A stretch of 64,000 nucleotides of DNA. Source: Bombardia bombarda (taxonomy: Eukaryota > Ascomycota > Sordariomycetes > Sordariales > Lasiosphaeriaceae). The stretch lies in the NCBI GenBank assembly GCA_030512295.1, contig JAULSR010000001.1, positions 2,627,001 through 2,691,000 on the forward strand, in the 5' to 3' direction. The position numbers and the translations under genes were made by a program. Positions 46,144 to 58,417 of this stretch are shown here, one piece after another (within the stretch, counting starts at the first letter, position 1; every line of letters starts with the position of its first letter). The notes below the pieces were generated by a model. The model was given only the letters and a program-made list of their open reading frames with translations, made no database searches and was not told where the DNA came from.

Positions 46144-47841
46144 ATGGCCACTGCTATGCGTCTCGGTTCCTCGTCCTTGAGAGCTTCTCTCAAGGCCCCT
46201 TCTTTTGCTACCAGAAATGCCAGCTTTGCTGCTGCGAGGTGCTACTCCGCCAAGGCCCAGGTACGAGAGAACAATAAAACAATACCCTCGCCCGTCTGCA
46301 GCCTGACATCATCCATTGACAATGCGATCCGTGCCAGACCTTGAAGGAACGCTTCGCCGAGCTCCTGCCCGAGAAGATTGAGGAGATCAAGGCGCTTCGC
46401 AAGTACGCTCTCGCTCTCCTCCCACCCAGACAGACGAATTGCCGCTTCTTCACTTAACTGACGCGACTTGTCAAAAATAGGGAGCATGGCTCCAAGGTCA
46501 TTGACAAGGTCACCCTCGACCAGGTCTATGGTGGTGCCCGTGGCATCAAGGCCCTCGTATGGGAGGGCTCCGTCCTCGACTCCGAGGAGGGCATCCGCTT
46601 CCGTGGAAAGACCATCCCCGAATGCCAGGAGCTTCTCCCAAAGGCCCCCGGCGGCAACGAGCCCCTTCCCGAAGGTTTGTCCGTCGCCATCGAGCTGTCA
46701 TGAGCGCAGCGGCTAATTGACTCGAATGCAGGTCTTTTCTGGCTTCTCCTGACCGGCGAGGTCCCTACCGAGCAGCAGGTCCGCGATCTGTCCGCTGAGT
46801 GGGCTGCCCGTTCCGACATCCCTAAGTTCGTCGAGGAGTTGATCGACCGCTGCCCTTCCGACCTCCACCCCATGGCGCAGTTCTCCATCGCCGTCACTGC
46901 TCTTGAGCACACTTCGTCTTTTGCCCAGGCCTACGCTCGTGGCATCAACAAGAAGGAGTACTGGGGCTACACCTTTGAGGATTCCATGGACCTCATTGCC
47001 AAGCTCCCCACCATCGCTGCGCGCATCTACCAGAACGTCTTCAAGGGCGGCAAGGTCGCGCCCGTCCAGAAGGACAAGGATTACTCTTTCAACTTCGCCA
47101 ACCAGCTCGGATTCGGCGAGAACAAAGACTTCATTGAGTTGATGCGTCTCTACCTCACCATCCACACTGACCACGAGGGTGGCAACGTCAGCGCCCACAC
47201 CACACACTTGGTCGGCTCCGCCCTCAGCTCCCCCTTCCTCTCCCTCGCCGCTGGCCTCAACGGTCTTGCCGGTCCCCTGCACGGCCTCGCCAACCAGGAG
47301 GTCCTCAACTGGCTCACCGAGATGAAGAAGGCTGTTGGCGACGATCTCAGCGATGAGGCCATCACCAAGTACCTCTGGTCCACCCTCAACGCCGGCCGCG
47401 TCGTTCCCGGCTACGGACATGCCGTCCTCCGCAAGACCGACCCCCGCTACATGGCCCAGCGCAAGTTCGCGCAGGAGAAGATGCCCCAGGACCCCATGTT
47501 CCAGCTTGTCAGCCAGGTCTACAAGATCGCCCCCGGCGTTCTTACCGAGCACGGCAAGACCAAGAACCCCTACCCCAACGTCGATGCCCACTCCGGAGTT
47601 CTCCTCCAGTACTACGGCTTGACTGAGGCCAACTACTACACCGTCCTCTTCGGTGTTTCGCGCGCCATTGGTGTGCTTCCCCAGCTCATCATTGACCGCG
47701 CCGTCGGCTCGCCCATTGAGAGGTATGTTATCTAATTCTAGGGAAGACAGCAGCAGCAGCGTAGCTAACCATGATTCTTTCTACTACAGGCCCAAGTCCT
47801 TCTCTACCGAGAAGTGGATCGAGATCTGCAAGAAGTTGTAA
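46144..47841 (+). CDS. CIT1: Mitochondrial citrate synthase
   Basis: Exons 46144-46260, 46338-46402, 46481-46674, 46732-47722, 47790-47841; 472 residues. It condenses acetyl-CoA and oxaloacetate to citrate in the mitochondrial matrix. The N-terminus (MATAMRLGSSSLRASLKAPS to about residue 36) is rich in Arg/Ser/Ala, lacks acidic residues and fits a mitochondrial targeting peptide. The catalytic residues are visible: His309 (GPLHGLANQEVL), His355 (GYGHAVLRKTDPR) and Asp410 (NVDAHSG), corresponding to pig His274, His320 and Asp375. The C-terminus is KSFSTEKWIEICKKL, with no peroxisomal SKL signal, so this is the mitochondrial and not the glyoxysomal or methylcitrate form. The next gene on the same strand is a mitochondrial citrate carrier. 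Very strong C-ending codon bias suggests high expression. Confidence 0.96.
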
Positions 47842-49987
47842 GTTGTATGAATTTACGGGAAAGGGTAACGGCAGTTCGGCGCGAGGGGAAGGATCAATTA
47901 GGGTTATTTCCATATAGGATGGATGGAGATACCCAGATGTGTTGTGACAGGCGGGTGGAGGCATAGACTGGGCACGATACCTAAGAGCTAAGCTGAAGCA
48001 AGCTGCTGGAGGGTGGCCACTTCGTTTGTTGTACGATACATGGAGATCCCGTATAGATTCACTTGGGAGTTTCACTTTTTACTTTTTTGGAGTAGGAGAG
48101 CGCGATTGACCCCAACAAAAAGGCTTGAGGTTATCATCACAGGCATCATTCCGGAAAGCATTTACTACTCTCGGGTGTACACATACACACATTCATACTA
48201 TTCATGTTTTCGATCTTGGCCATTACCATCATGGCCAAGCACGGTGAGCACTGCAGTGACTGATAAGTTGACCTTTGGTATGCATATTGGGGAGAATGGA
48301 TGACACGGGATGCGCCGCGGCGCGCCTGCGGCTTCGGACCTGTATCCGTATGTATGTCTCGGTACTGACCTAGGTAGGCACTGGCCGGATGGCTATGGTA
48401 GCCAGCCAGCCTATGAACCAGTCTAGAGTAATCGATAGGAAGGTTAGGTAGTTACGAAAAGTAAGCACGTAATGCAGGTAATCAGTCACCTGTGATGCCG
48501 AGCTACAACTACACTAAACGGGAAATGGTACGTATATAAGTGTGTAAGCGAAAGCGATACCACCTACCCCCAAAAAAGGCCGGCCTTGCTCGGTCATGGC
48601 CGGGCCGACGATGGATGTGATTGAATTTTGCTCCTGACTTTCCCTGTGCTGCCGGACCGGAGTTGGGTTCTATTGGTTTGGGTTCGGCTACGGAAGCGCT
48701 GGGCATGACTTTAGACGCAGTAGATATCAATTACATTTTAACGGACTTTACAGCAGTCAATCTATGTAGGTAAACGATGAAATCTTGTTGATGACGTTGA
48801 ATCAATCAATCGGATTCGGTAAGAACTGAAGGAGTAGTAAAACAAAAACAAAAAAAATTGTTGTGAACTCCGCACGTTGCTCAATCGGGCTCTCCAATTT
48901 TACCCCAAACGCGCTCCGGAATGCCCCAAAGCGAATTGCGTTGGGAAGCCGAGGGGTTGGATGGTTGGGACCGACCGTTCGGGCATTCGGGGCAATTTTT
49001 TGTGTTTTTGGCTCGTGTTGAGAGACCCGCCCGACTCTGCTTGAAATGGATGAGTTGGAAAAGAATGGGCGTTCTCAGCAAGCTCAGCAAAACTCACCAC
49101 TAATCCAACGACAATGTTGGGCCGTGGGCGCTATACGTGCAGAATACAGCACGGATTTTTAGATGAGGTAGGTGCGGTCAACCCGGGGCTTCGGAATCCG
49201 ACCATGGAACCTGGAACCAGCAACCGGGCAGGCACGACCCTTTTTTGGTTGGTACATGTACCAAACTTTATGACGATCCCACTGGATTGTGGTGGTCAAT
49301 ACAATCTCGGGGAGTAAACTGGAACGAATGCCTGATTGTTCAAGCAGCCTTTCAACCCCAATGATAAGCATGAATATCTCTTTTGTTATACGTAAGTAGT
49401 CTAAGTGCCAAGTAGACCGATCGTCGGCCAACTTGAAGCAGCATAGCAATCGCAGGCAGGCACGAACACCCTCTGCAGGATTGGTTTTGCATGAATTCCA
49501 CCGACCGACCTACGACTGCGACAGTCACAGTCACTCAATTGCTGCTTCGGTAACACGTGCATGCCCGACAGGAATCCCACGGCCGACCCAGTCAGCGTCA
49601 GCCCAGCCCAGGCCAAAATGTATGGATCCATTGTTATCCATGTTCCTGACCGCCCATTGGGAATTGACAGAGAGCTACCGGCCTTAGTGCACCTACCTAC
49701 CCCCCCTCCCCTTCAATCACCCTGTCTTTGCCTCCATCCTCCCTGGTCTGTCTCCCTGCCGCGCCCTGTCTGGTAGTATCCCCGGCCCCGAACAGCTAGC
49801 TTAGGTAGCCACCTACCTATCCCGCGTCGGTCTGATCTCTACCAGTATCTCGTCTCTCTTGTCTGTTCTTGTGTCTTGCATCGCCTTTCTGTTCCTTGAC
49901 AACAACAGCAGCAACCCAAAACTTCCTTCTCCCTTCCATCGCATCGCACATTATTTGTGCAAATTAGTAAATCAAGCCAACTCTTCG

Positions 49988-50047
<60 letters not shown>

Positions 50048-50147
50048 CGCTCTTGCTCCTTGCTCCTTGCAACCAACTCCTCTTCCCCGCGACGAAGCAC
50101 CCTCTTCCCTTGGTCAGGGCCCCGTCCGACGCATCCGCCGCCCAGTC
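47842..50147. other. Intergenic region between citrate synthase and the citrate carrier
   Basis: 2.3 kb with no recognisable gene. It has several TAGGTA/TACCTA motifs (for example 48368, 48447, 49803-49818) and a (CT)25 tract at 49995-50044 in the probable leader of YHM2. Short open frames overlap on both strands without codon bias. Confidence 0.6.
49995..50044. repeat. (CT)25 microsatellite in the YHM2 leader
   Basis: Fifty bases of uninterrupted CT, 104 bases before the YHM2 start codon, embedded in a pyrimidine-rich leader. CT-rich leaders are common next to transcription starts of strongly expressed fungal genes. Confidence 0.95.
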
Positions 50148-51588
50148 ATGTCCGCCTCCATGGCCATCGCAACTTCTGCGCCCATCCCGGCTGCTGAGCC
50201 GCCGTCCAAGCTGGAGAAGAAGCCCATCAAGTTCTCCAACCTGCTGCTCGGCGCCAGTCTCAACATGTTCGAGGTGACCACGCTCGGCCAGCCGCTCGAG
50301 GTCATCAAGACCACCATGGCCGCGCATCGTGGAGATGGATTCGCCTCCGCTTTGGGCCGCATCTGGAACCGCGGAGGTGTCCTCGGCTGTGAGTAATTGC
50401 TGCTACTAGTAGTTGTTCTGTATCCACTTCCTTCCCCGCGTTGTCCTGTTCTGTGACCTGTCTGTCGTGCACACACGGTAGCACAGCAGACACCACTTGC
50501 TGTGCGTCATCATGGTTCAGGTGTCCAGCTCCCAGGTCCAGATCCAGATCCGGGTCCAGGTCCACACCTTGTCAACAGAAACCCAAACAATCCACACTAC
50601 CCCATTTCCCCTCACCTCACCTCACCTCACCTCCCCGGGATTGAGACCAAGATGGCAGATGAATTGTGGAGGGGAGGGGGGGGATGCAAACAGAAGACAG
50701 GAACCTATTTGGAGCAAATCAAAGAACAAGAAAAAGAACTAAAAACTGACAAAATGATTCCACCCCACCAGTCTACCAAGGCCTCATCCCCTGGGCCTGG
50801 ATCGAAGCCTCCACCAAGGGCGCGGTCCTGCTCTTCGTCGCCTCCGAGGCCGAGTACTACGCGCGCAACGCGGGCGCCAACGACTTTGGCTCGGGCATCA
50901 TCGGCGGCGTGACGGGCGGCGTCGCGCAGGCCTACGCCACCATGGGCTTCTGCACGTGCATGAAGACGGTCGAGATCACCAAGCACAAGGTGGCCTCGAC
51001 GGGCGCCAAGGTGCCCGGCACCTGGTCGACCTTTATGGGCATCTACCGCCAGGAGGGCATCCGCGGCATCAACAAGGGCGTCAACGCGGTCGCGATCCGC
51101 CAGATGACCAACTGGGGCTCGCGCTTCGGGCTCAGCCGCCTGGCGGAGCAGGGGATCCGCAAGATGACCAACAAGGGCGAGGGCGACAAGCTGAGCGCGC
51201 TCGAGAAGATCACGGCCTCGGCGCTGGGCGGCGGCCTCTCGGCCTGGAACCAGCCGATCGAGGTGATCCGCGTCGAGATGCAGAGCAAGAAGGACGACCC
51301 GAACCGGCCCAAGAAGATGACGGTCGGGAACACGTTCCAGTATATTTATAAGAGCAACGGGATCAAGGGCCTGTATCGCGGCGTGGCGCCGCGCATCGGG
51401 TTGGGCGTCTGGCAGACGGTTTGCATGGTTGCTATGGGTGACATGTGAGTTTCTTTCTTCACCTTGCCCTGCCCTAATGACGTATTTGGGAGAGAAACTT
51501 GATTACTGACGACCTTGTGTGCGAAAACTATAGGGCAAAGACGTATGTCGAGAAGCTAACGGGTGATGAGGTCACTGCAAAGCATTAA
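50148..51588 (+). CDS. YHM2: Mitochondrial citrate/2-oxoglutarate carrier (YHM2 type)
   Basis: Exons 50148-50388, 50772-51444 and 51534-51588; 322 residues (yeast Yhm2 has 314). It belongs to the mitochondrial carrier family with three repeats. Carrier signatures are seen as QPLEVIKTT in repeat 1 and QPIEVIRVEM in repeat 3. Repeat 2 has the divergent form CTCMKTVEITKHK, which is characteristic of the Yhm2 subgroup. FYQGLIPWAWIEASTKGAVL spans the first junction. Yhm2 exchanges matrix citrate for cytosolic 2-oxoglutarate and supports cytosolic NADPH and acetyl-CoA supply; in yeast it was also found bound to mitochondrial DNA. Intron 1 is long for this genome (383 nt) and full of tandem repeats (CCAGATC-like at 50521-50568, CCTCA at about 50609-50634). 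The neighbour upstream is citrate synthase. Confidence 0.93.
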
Positions 51589-52399
51589 GCGTTGGCGTTT
51601 TGGGGGTATAAAACAAACCAACTGGTTGGGAGGCTATGGCTCTTGTTCTTTTTTCATTTGTGGTTTGCTTTTTTCTTCTTCTTCTCTGGGTCAGATCTTT
51701 TATAGATGTAATTTCCCCCGATTGCCATGTCTGGGCCCTTGGGGAGGTGGGAAGAAGGGAGAATGTCGGTTTGTCTCGAAGCAAAATGGGGGGTTGCCAG
51801 TTAGCCTTTACCTACCTACCTTGCGTACCTAAGCACAGCACTGTTCTGTTTCGTTTATAGAAGGAGCTGGAATGTGTGCGTTTTGAGTGAGTTTGTGAGT
51901 TTGTTGTTTGTTGGGCTTCTATCGGTGGCAGTAGCTTCTACGCGCAAGAGTTGGTACACTGCGGTCAGTGGTTTGCGGGTTGGCAGGTACAGATAGACCT
52001 AGGGATCAAGGGATAGATAGATATTAGGTAGTCAGTCGTATCAGTAGTAGTATATTTGCATGCATGGTGTGTTTGGCGTAAGCAGGAGACATGACGAAAG
52101 GTTTGTACAGTCTCCTATATTATTCCTGGACCGACCTCACCTCGTCGGGCTGTGGAGGGCAGGAACAGCATCGTGCCTTGCTGGTCTTGGTTCCTTTTCC
52201 CCTTGGCCTCCACATCAGCGTTGTAGATAGAGCATAGTCTTCAGTTAGGCGTAGGTTCTTATTGAGAGGGGAAAGGAGAGAGAGTGAGTGTTCATGTTCA
52301 CCATCAGTTTCCTCAGCAGCGCAAGACAGTCAGAAGTTCCCTCCCCTTCCCGTCCGCAGGTCTCCTTCCGTTCTTTGCGTTCCGTAATTGCCTTACCTC

Positions 52400-55300
52400 T
52401 CAACCTCGAGGGTTAATACGGTCTCGATGATCTCTCACTTTCAATATTCAGCAGTCTGATATTCAGCAATATCGGGGTTAGAAGTCCATCATCCGTCTTT
52501 TGTCGCTTCTTTGCGTGGTTGGTAATCGCAGCATGCGAATCAAGCGCTTCCATGCGTTCCTCCGCCAGTACGCCAACCGGCTTGATTATTGCATATGTCG
52601 CTCGCTCTCTATCAGAGACTGTGGACAAAACTTAGCAACACGTCGGTATGATAATGGCAGTCAGCAACTAGATTCACGTTTATAGTGGCTTCTATGTATT
52701 GTTCTTTGGTCGCTGGCTTTCTTTGAAGAGGGGATATTCTTCTTGTTTTGGTGTACTAGTTGTTGACTTGGAGTTAGGGGTAAAAAACCGGTACACTTGC
52801 ATGATCCACTAGAAGCAATATCACGCAGTTCCAAGAAAAGAGATGGTAGAGCGATACTTGATGGTGCAGGAAGGAGGTCGGTGCATGGAGGACGGATGGA
52901 AAAGATGGAAGAGAACTTAATGAATGTGATGGCAGAATGTACAATGCTCTACGACTGTAGACCCAGTGGACTTGCGTGTTCAAAGCATCCATGCCATTTG
53001 TTCATACATGCCTTATATTTTCTGCCTTTCTGTTCCCTCTTTTCTTGCTCGCTCATTACATGGTTTGGTGAATGAATTATGGTACTTGGATGGATTCGTT
53101 AGGCCTTTTGCTCATATCAACAGCTCAAGGCGTGCTCCTTGATTGTATAGGGGCTACTCATATCACCTCCATCATCTGCGGTTGACCTTCCTTATAATCG
53201 GGTTATAATTGTAAATTAAGCGTATACACTGATGATTTGACTTTGTCATGGATTTGAGGTGCCCCGAAGATGTCATGTTTGAAGACCTAACAACAGCTAT
53301 GTTCTGTTCTACGCGCCATGCAGGTCAGTATAACGAGGGAAATCGCTAAAGAGGTGCATGTTTACAGACAAAATTAGATTGCTGGAATTACAACGCCAGG
53401 TTACGAGGTCATCAGTTAGATCGCAATACAAACAAACTACACACTTTCCGTCAGTATTTTATATTCACAAAAAATCAATACGTTCGATACGTTGTGTCAT
53501 TAATTCCTGTCGGATAAATGTAGGATGGTCGATATACCAAGCCGCAGTCCATGGACTCTGACAGAATGAACACCAATTTTAATCCATGGTTATGGGGTTC
53601 AAAGTATTACGTAGGCCTTGTAGGCTGGTCGTTGAAAGTTTTAGGTCAGGCTATCGAGCAGATGTTCACGACAGCACAAAAGTACAGAGAACTGCGGGCG
53701 ACACTCTGCACATTGAACCATGAGACTTCTGACGTCTACATGATGTTGGATTCCAGTGTCTAACAAACTAGGTAGCCGATCTACTACTTACTTTTCACAA
53801 CATTCTTCATAACCACGTCTGTTGTAGATCTATGGGCTGAGGAAAGCTATTTTCTTCTATGCGCATAATAACGAAACAAAAAGGCCTGTTGGCTATGACA
53901 TGTCGCTACTACCTGCGCATAATACTAAAGCAAGAGGCAACAAGAATATGAAGAAATTAACATGTCATGAGTTCCTTAGTTTGCCAAAATTATGGATCCC
54001 AGGAGATGATACGTAATAGACTGATGCTATGAAAGGTGGTGTGAACCATTCCGGGCGTTGTACACGAGAGGAGCTATGAGATTGACCTCATATATAAAAG
54101 ACAGCGCCGTGCTCGACGTAAATGCAACTTATAACAATAACTTGCAACCTTCCCAACTACTTGGCAGCGAGTCTCAAGAGGCCCACAAAGTTCTTATGTG
54201 ACAAATTATATATATGGACAGATGATATATCTAATAAACAATATTCTCATTCTTGAGGCATCTTGTTCGTCATGCCCTTGTCATACAACCACCGTCGGCG
54301 CAGTAACATAATTAGATGATATGAACGGTTCTAGACTATCATCATTCGTCTTGTTGCCTTAAAAGTGACTCAGTAATGCGAGGCATATAACCACCGATAT
54401 GGTTCAGACTCGTAGATATTCCATTCGCTGATATTTATTTTCGTTTTTATCTTAAAATTCATCCACAAATATGGTCACAGTCGTTCTCGCGTGCCAAATA
54501 TGTTTCGAGCGTAGTTTAAAACACCGCTGAGTTCAGAGAACTACCACTGTCCCGAAGTTTGATACGCGTTGAAATCGTGTATCTGCTTATCATGAGAGGA
54601 AATCTATCACTGTACAAGTGTGTATCATTAGGTGGACTTATTGTGAGAATCTTACCAAGATCTCAAGTCATTATTTTGTAATTTCTATCCCTCAGTAAAC
54701 TCTATTGAACACCGTCTCTTCCGTTCTCACTTCAACTTCGGCAAGACTCAACACCTGGGAATAGAGCTACCCAATCTCTGCGAGATGTCGGCAGTCATCT
54801 GAGCTTCTATATTACGGGTAATACGCAAGCTTTAAATCGTGGGCGCTATGGCGTTAAATACGGCTGAACCATGTGAAGGTGTCGCAGTAGACGGATGCGC
54901 TGTGGCGTATATCACCACCAGAACATGGTGACTCTCCATCGAAAAAAGGCGCTGGAAAGTCTATGTGTGGTCAAGTGATGCAGGAACAGCATGGCTGGGT
55001 CAGACGACCACCATCCCGTCAACGAAAAGGCAAGATTTGGTTTACGCCTCACTTTAACCTCTACATGTATGACGTACTGCGCACTGCTGTAGTTAGTAAA
55101 TTACCTGCTCGCCTGGGTAAGGTAACCGGCTCTCTGCCCCAGTTGTATGCACATGTCAGATGGACTACCTCCACTTGACAGTGTGGTGCAAAATCTAGCT
55201 GCCGTGGGCTTGAAGGTTGACATGACTGAGAGGGGAGCGGGGATGCCGGTGGTGGCAACAAGGACGTTGAAAGCCGGAAGCATGAAGTAAACAAGCGTCG

Positions 55301-55500
55301 GACACGCCGTTGATACGATACCGTAGACACGGATCCATGAAGCAAGACTTTGTTGTTACCACAAAGCAAGCGGTAAGATATCTGATTGACAGTTTCCTGC
55401 ACCAGAAAGGGCGCCATATATCAATCTATATAAACCTGCAAACGACCGTTTGTGCTGCCATGATACGACATCCGAGACGCACTGCCGTGGCTGGGTGCAT
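52400..55500. other. AT-rich island, possible decayed repeat
   Basis: Base composition drops sharply, with some 60-base lines near 30% G+C (for example around 54181 and 54421), against roughly 50-60% in the surrounding DNA. Many TA dinucleotides and stop codons occur in all frames. This is the appearance of repeat-induced point mutation or an old relic, but no transposase or reverse transcriptase remnant is readable. Boundaries are approximate. Confidence 0.5.
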
Positions 55501-58402
55501 GAGTCTGGGTAAACGGATACTGGCTTGAATCATCATCTAGGACTGGACAAGAGTCAATCTCGATGGCACGACAGTCAATCTCGTGTCGCGACACTCTGCA
55601 TCTCGCATGTTGTCAGAGATTATATTGACTCTAGTTTCGAGGGTGGACAATAAGGACTCTGGATCTGGACCTATCAAGAATACCGAAACCCGCCCGAGAC
55701 GAAGCGAGGCATAACAAGCTGATAATCCACACGAATCCTCTTTCTCCAACCAGGGCTTTATCTAGAGCTTTTACGTTTTCATTGTCGTCAACACGAAAAT
55801 GGTAGTTTGAAGTCCTGGACTCTATCCATCCATTTCCCAATTCGATCTTTGGTGGCACGCAACCGCGGCACAGGACTATTGGAGTCGTAAGTGGGACCCC
55901 CTCTTTTTTCCACATCCACAATCTGAGATCCATCACCAGGGGAGTGAGGCCTCGGTTGTTTTGGTGGCCCACCCATCGTGGCACCAGCTGGCTTGCTTGC
56001 TGCATAGAAGGCTAGAGAAGACCTGTTCCCCTGAATTAGTGCCGTCCCACGCGTTTTGTCGTGTTCCACTGTTCCCCGTAAAAGGGGAAAGTGCCAAAAT
56101 CAAGTAGAGCCGAAGGAGCATGTAGAGGTATACAAGAGACACAAGTCGCTTGCGCGGGCTCCATCCATTCCACGGCAAGAAAAAAAGGCGCCTGCCTTGT
56201 CATCCAGCCAGCCCAGCTTGTGAAGGAAAATGGACCCCACGCAGAGGAGCCATCAACCAACGGCGAACCATAGCCTGCCGACTAGCTAGTTTGCAGCACC
56301 AGGCTCCAAGGACAAGATTGGGATGGTCAGTAGGAAGCCAACATCTCCTCTGGCCGGTGGTCCGAGAATAGGAAGCTTTGGTTTGAGCGCAGCAAATTGC
56401 AATGCAGTCAGTCGGGCAATTGAGCCGATAATTGAGAGATAAAAAAAACGGTGTTTCAAGATGTTTGACCACTGGTCGAATAGCAAAAAAGAACGCACTT
56501 TGACGCAGGGTCAAGCCAAAAAAAGCGTGATTAAAAAAGTCCGTCGATCCAGTCATGCAAGGCTGACTGACATTGAGAATATGCACATGCACACTTGTGG
56601 TTGGTTGGTTACGACTGGGAAGGAACTTCACATGACTGTGCAAAGACAAGCAAACTGCACGTACATATCAAGAGATTATGGGGCGGCGAGGGACAATAAC
56701 GAGAAACACAGACGCCGTGTTACCAACAGGGATCGACTGATGTGTGTTTGCTCCCAAACAGACACCATAGCAACGAACGGCCGACCAAGCTGGTCTGCTT
56801 CCCAGAACGCAGCGAGAGAAAAAAAACAGACAACGAATGCACGCACATCTGCACACCTTCAAAAGCGAAAAGACCGCCGCATTCAAGGTGACTCTATTCA
56901 GCAACAGACAGCCATTGCAAAAGATGCGGAGAAGTCCGGGTTGGGTTTCACGATGCAAAGTGCCAAGTCGCCGAAAGTGATCGAGAAAAACCGAAGCGTG
57001 TCTCTCTGCCTCTTGGCGTTCGTGTTTTGTGTGTCTCTCTCAAACTGTTATCATCGTCTTCGTCGTCGTCATTGTCGTTTCGTCGTCGTCGGAGTTGCTT
57101 GCTGCTGGGTCGTTCATCGCCATCGTCGGGGGGAAGGACCGTAGAGGGGCGGTAAAAAAAAAACGAAACGTTGAAGCGTGTAAGTTTCGTTAGCCGGGGC
57201 ATCCGGTCGCGAATTGAGATTTTCCAGTTGCAGTCCATCATCCACCGATCCTGTTCCTGTCTGATCTCATCTGATCAGAGCTTGTTCGAAGGATCTGAAC
57301 AGTGGTTCTTTCCCTAGCTATGTATGCGTTTCGGAGGGGACAAGGCAAGAGCGAACGGGCGTGTGAGTGGCTGTTGTTTCAACTGCAAGCCAGCCCCCGA
57401 TGCCCGCCTTTGCCCGCCTTGGCGTTGCAGCATTTCACAACGACGGTGCGCCCGCGAAAGGGAGCAGGCGCGGGCGGGCACCTAAGCAAAAGCAGCAGCA
57501 GCAGCGCAGCAGTGGCAGCAGGCCAGCAAGTACCTACTAGCAGCGTCGTGTGCGGAGAACCCAGGGCACTTTCCATCTGGTGCCTTGCTCAAGTTTCCCA
57601 CACTAAACAGTACCTACCCCACGCTATGCACCACCACCCACCCAGCTTAACCAGCTAACGCACCGTGCATCCGGGATTATTCGCCCGTTCTGTTTTCGGT
57701 GTTGCAGGCTGGGCATTCTGGGCTGGGAGTCGGGACCGCTTTTCGGGGGACAAGATGAGGGGGAGGAGAAGGAAGGATATGAGGGGGTGGGGGAGGGGCG
57801 GTCTGGGGAATATTTCCCTCTCCTTTTTGTTATTTTTATTTTATACATGATGGGAATTGGAGGGGAAACGATACCTCGGGATGGTGCAATTGGAGGCAGC
57901 TGGAGGTTGCCAAGCTGCGCAGGTTTTACTTTACACCCAGACCAGACAGACCGACCTCAACCCACGATCACGACTTCAACCTTGCGCCCCCTCCCCTGTG
58001 ATAATGGGATTCAATCTCCGGTCTCTCCAGTCTCTCCATGTCTAACAGGTCAACAATGGATAGAAAGCGACCTATTTTGGTCGCGTCTGATGGGTATGCT
58101 AATGTCCGAAGATGCCCGCTCGCGGCCCCTTGAATTATGGGACACGGGAAATTGTCCGTCACTGCACGCAAAGGAAAAAACGACCTAACCGGCGACGGGA
58201 TCGTTGTTTTTGGGCAGGGTCTTGGGTGCGAGGGTAGCCTCTGGGCCCCACGGCCCCCACCACGATCCGCGGCAGGTTTTGCAAGGGTGCACGTGGAGTT
58301 CGGCTGGACTGGGCTGCAGAAACAGTGCAGAAGTGTGCAAGCAGCGAGCGAATTTTTGTTGCCCGCTTTGCCTCCGGTGCGGATGGGATCGGATCCATCG
58401 GT

Positions 58403-58417
58403 GGGGGGGGGGGGGGG
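58403..58417 (+). repeat. G15 homopolymer
   Basis: Fifteen consecutive G in the gene-poor region, followed by TTAGGTC. Similar runs of 11-19 G occur at 16209, 25871, 36719 and 37202, all outside coding sequence and all G on the plus strand. Confidence 0.9.

Noticed and set aside
46713..47591. 292-codon minus-strand open frame
   Set aside because: Antisense to the citrate synthase exon 4, which has intact catalytic residues; the reverse frame is a by-product of C-ending codons.
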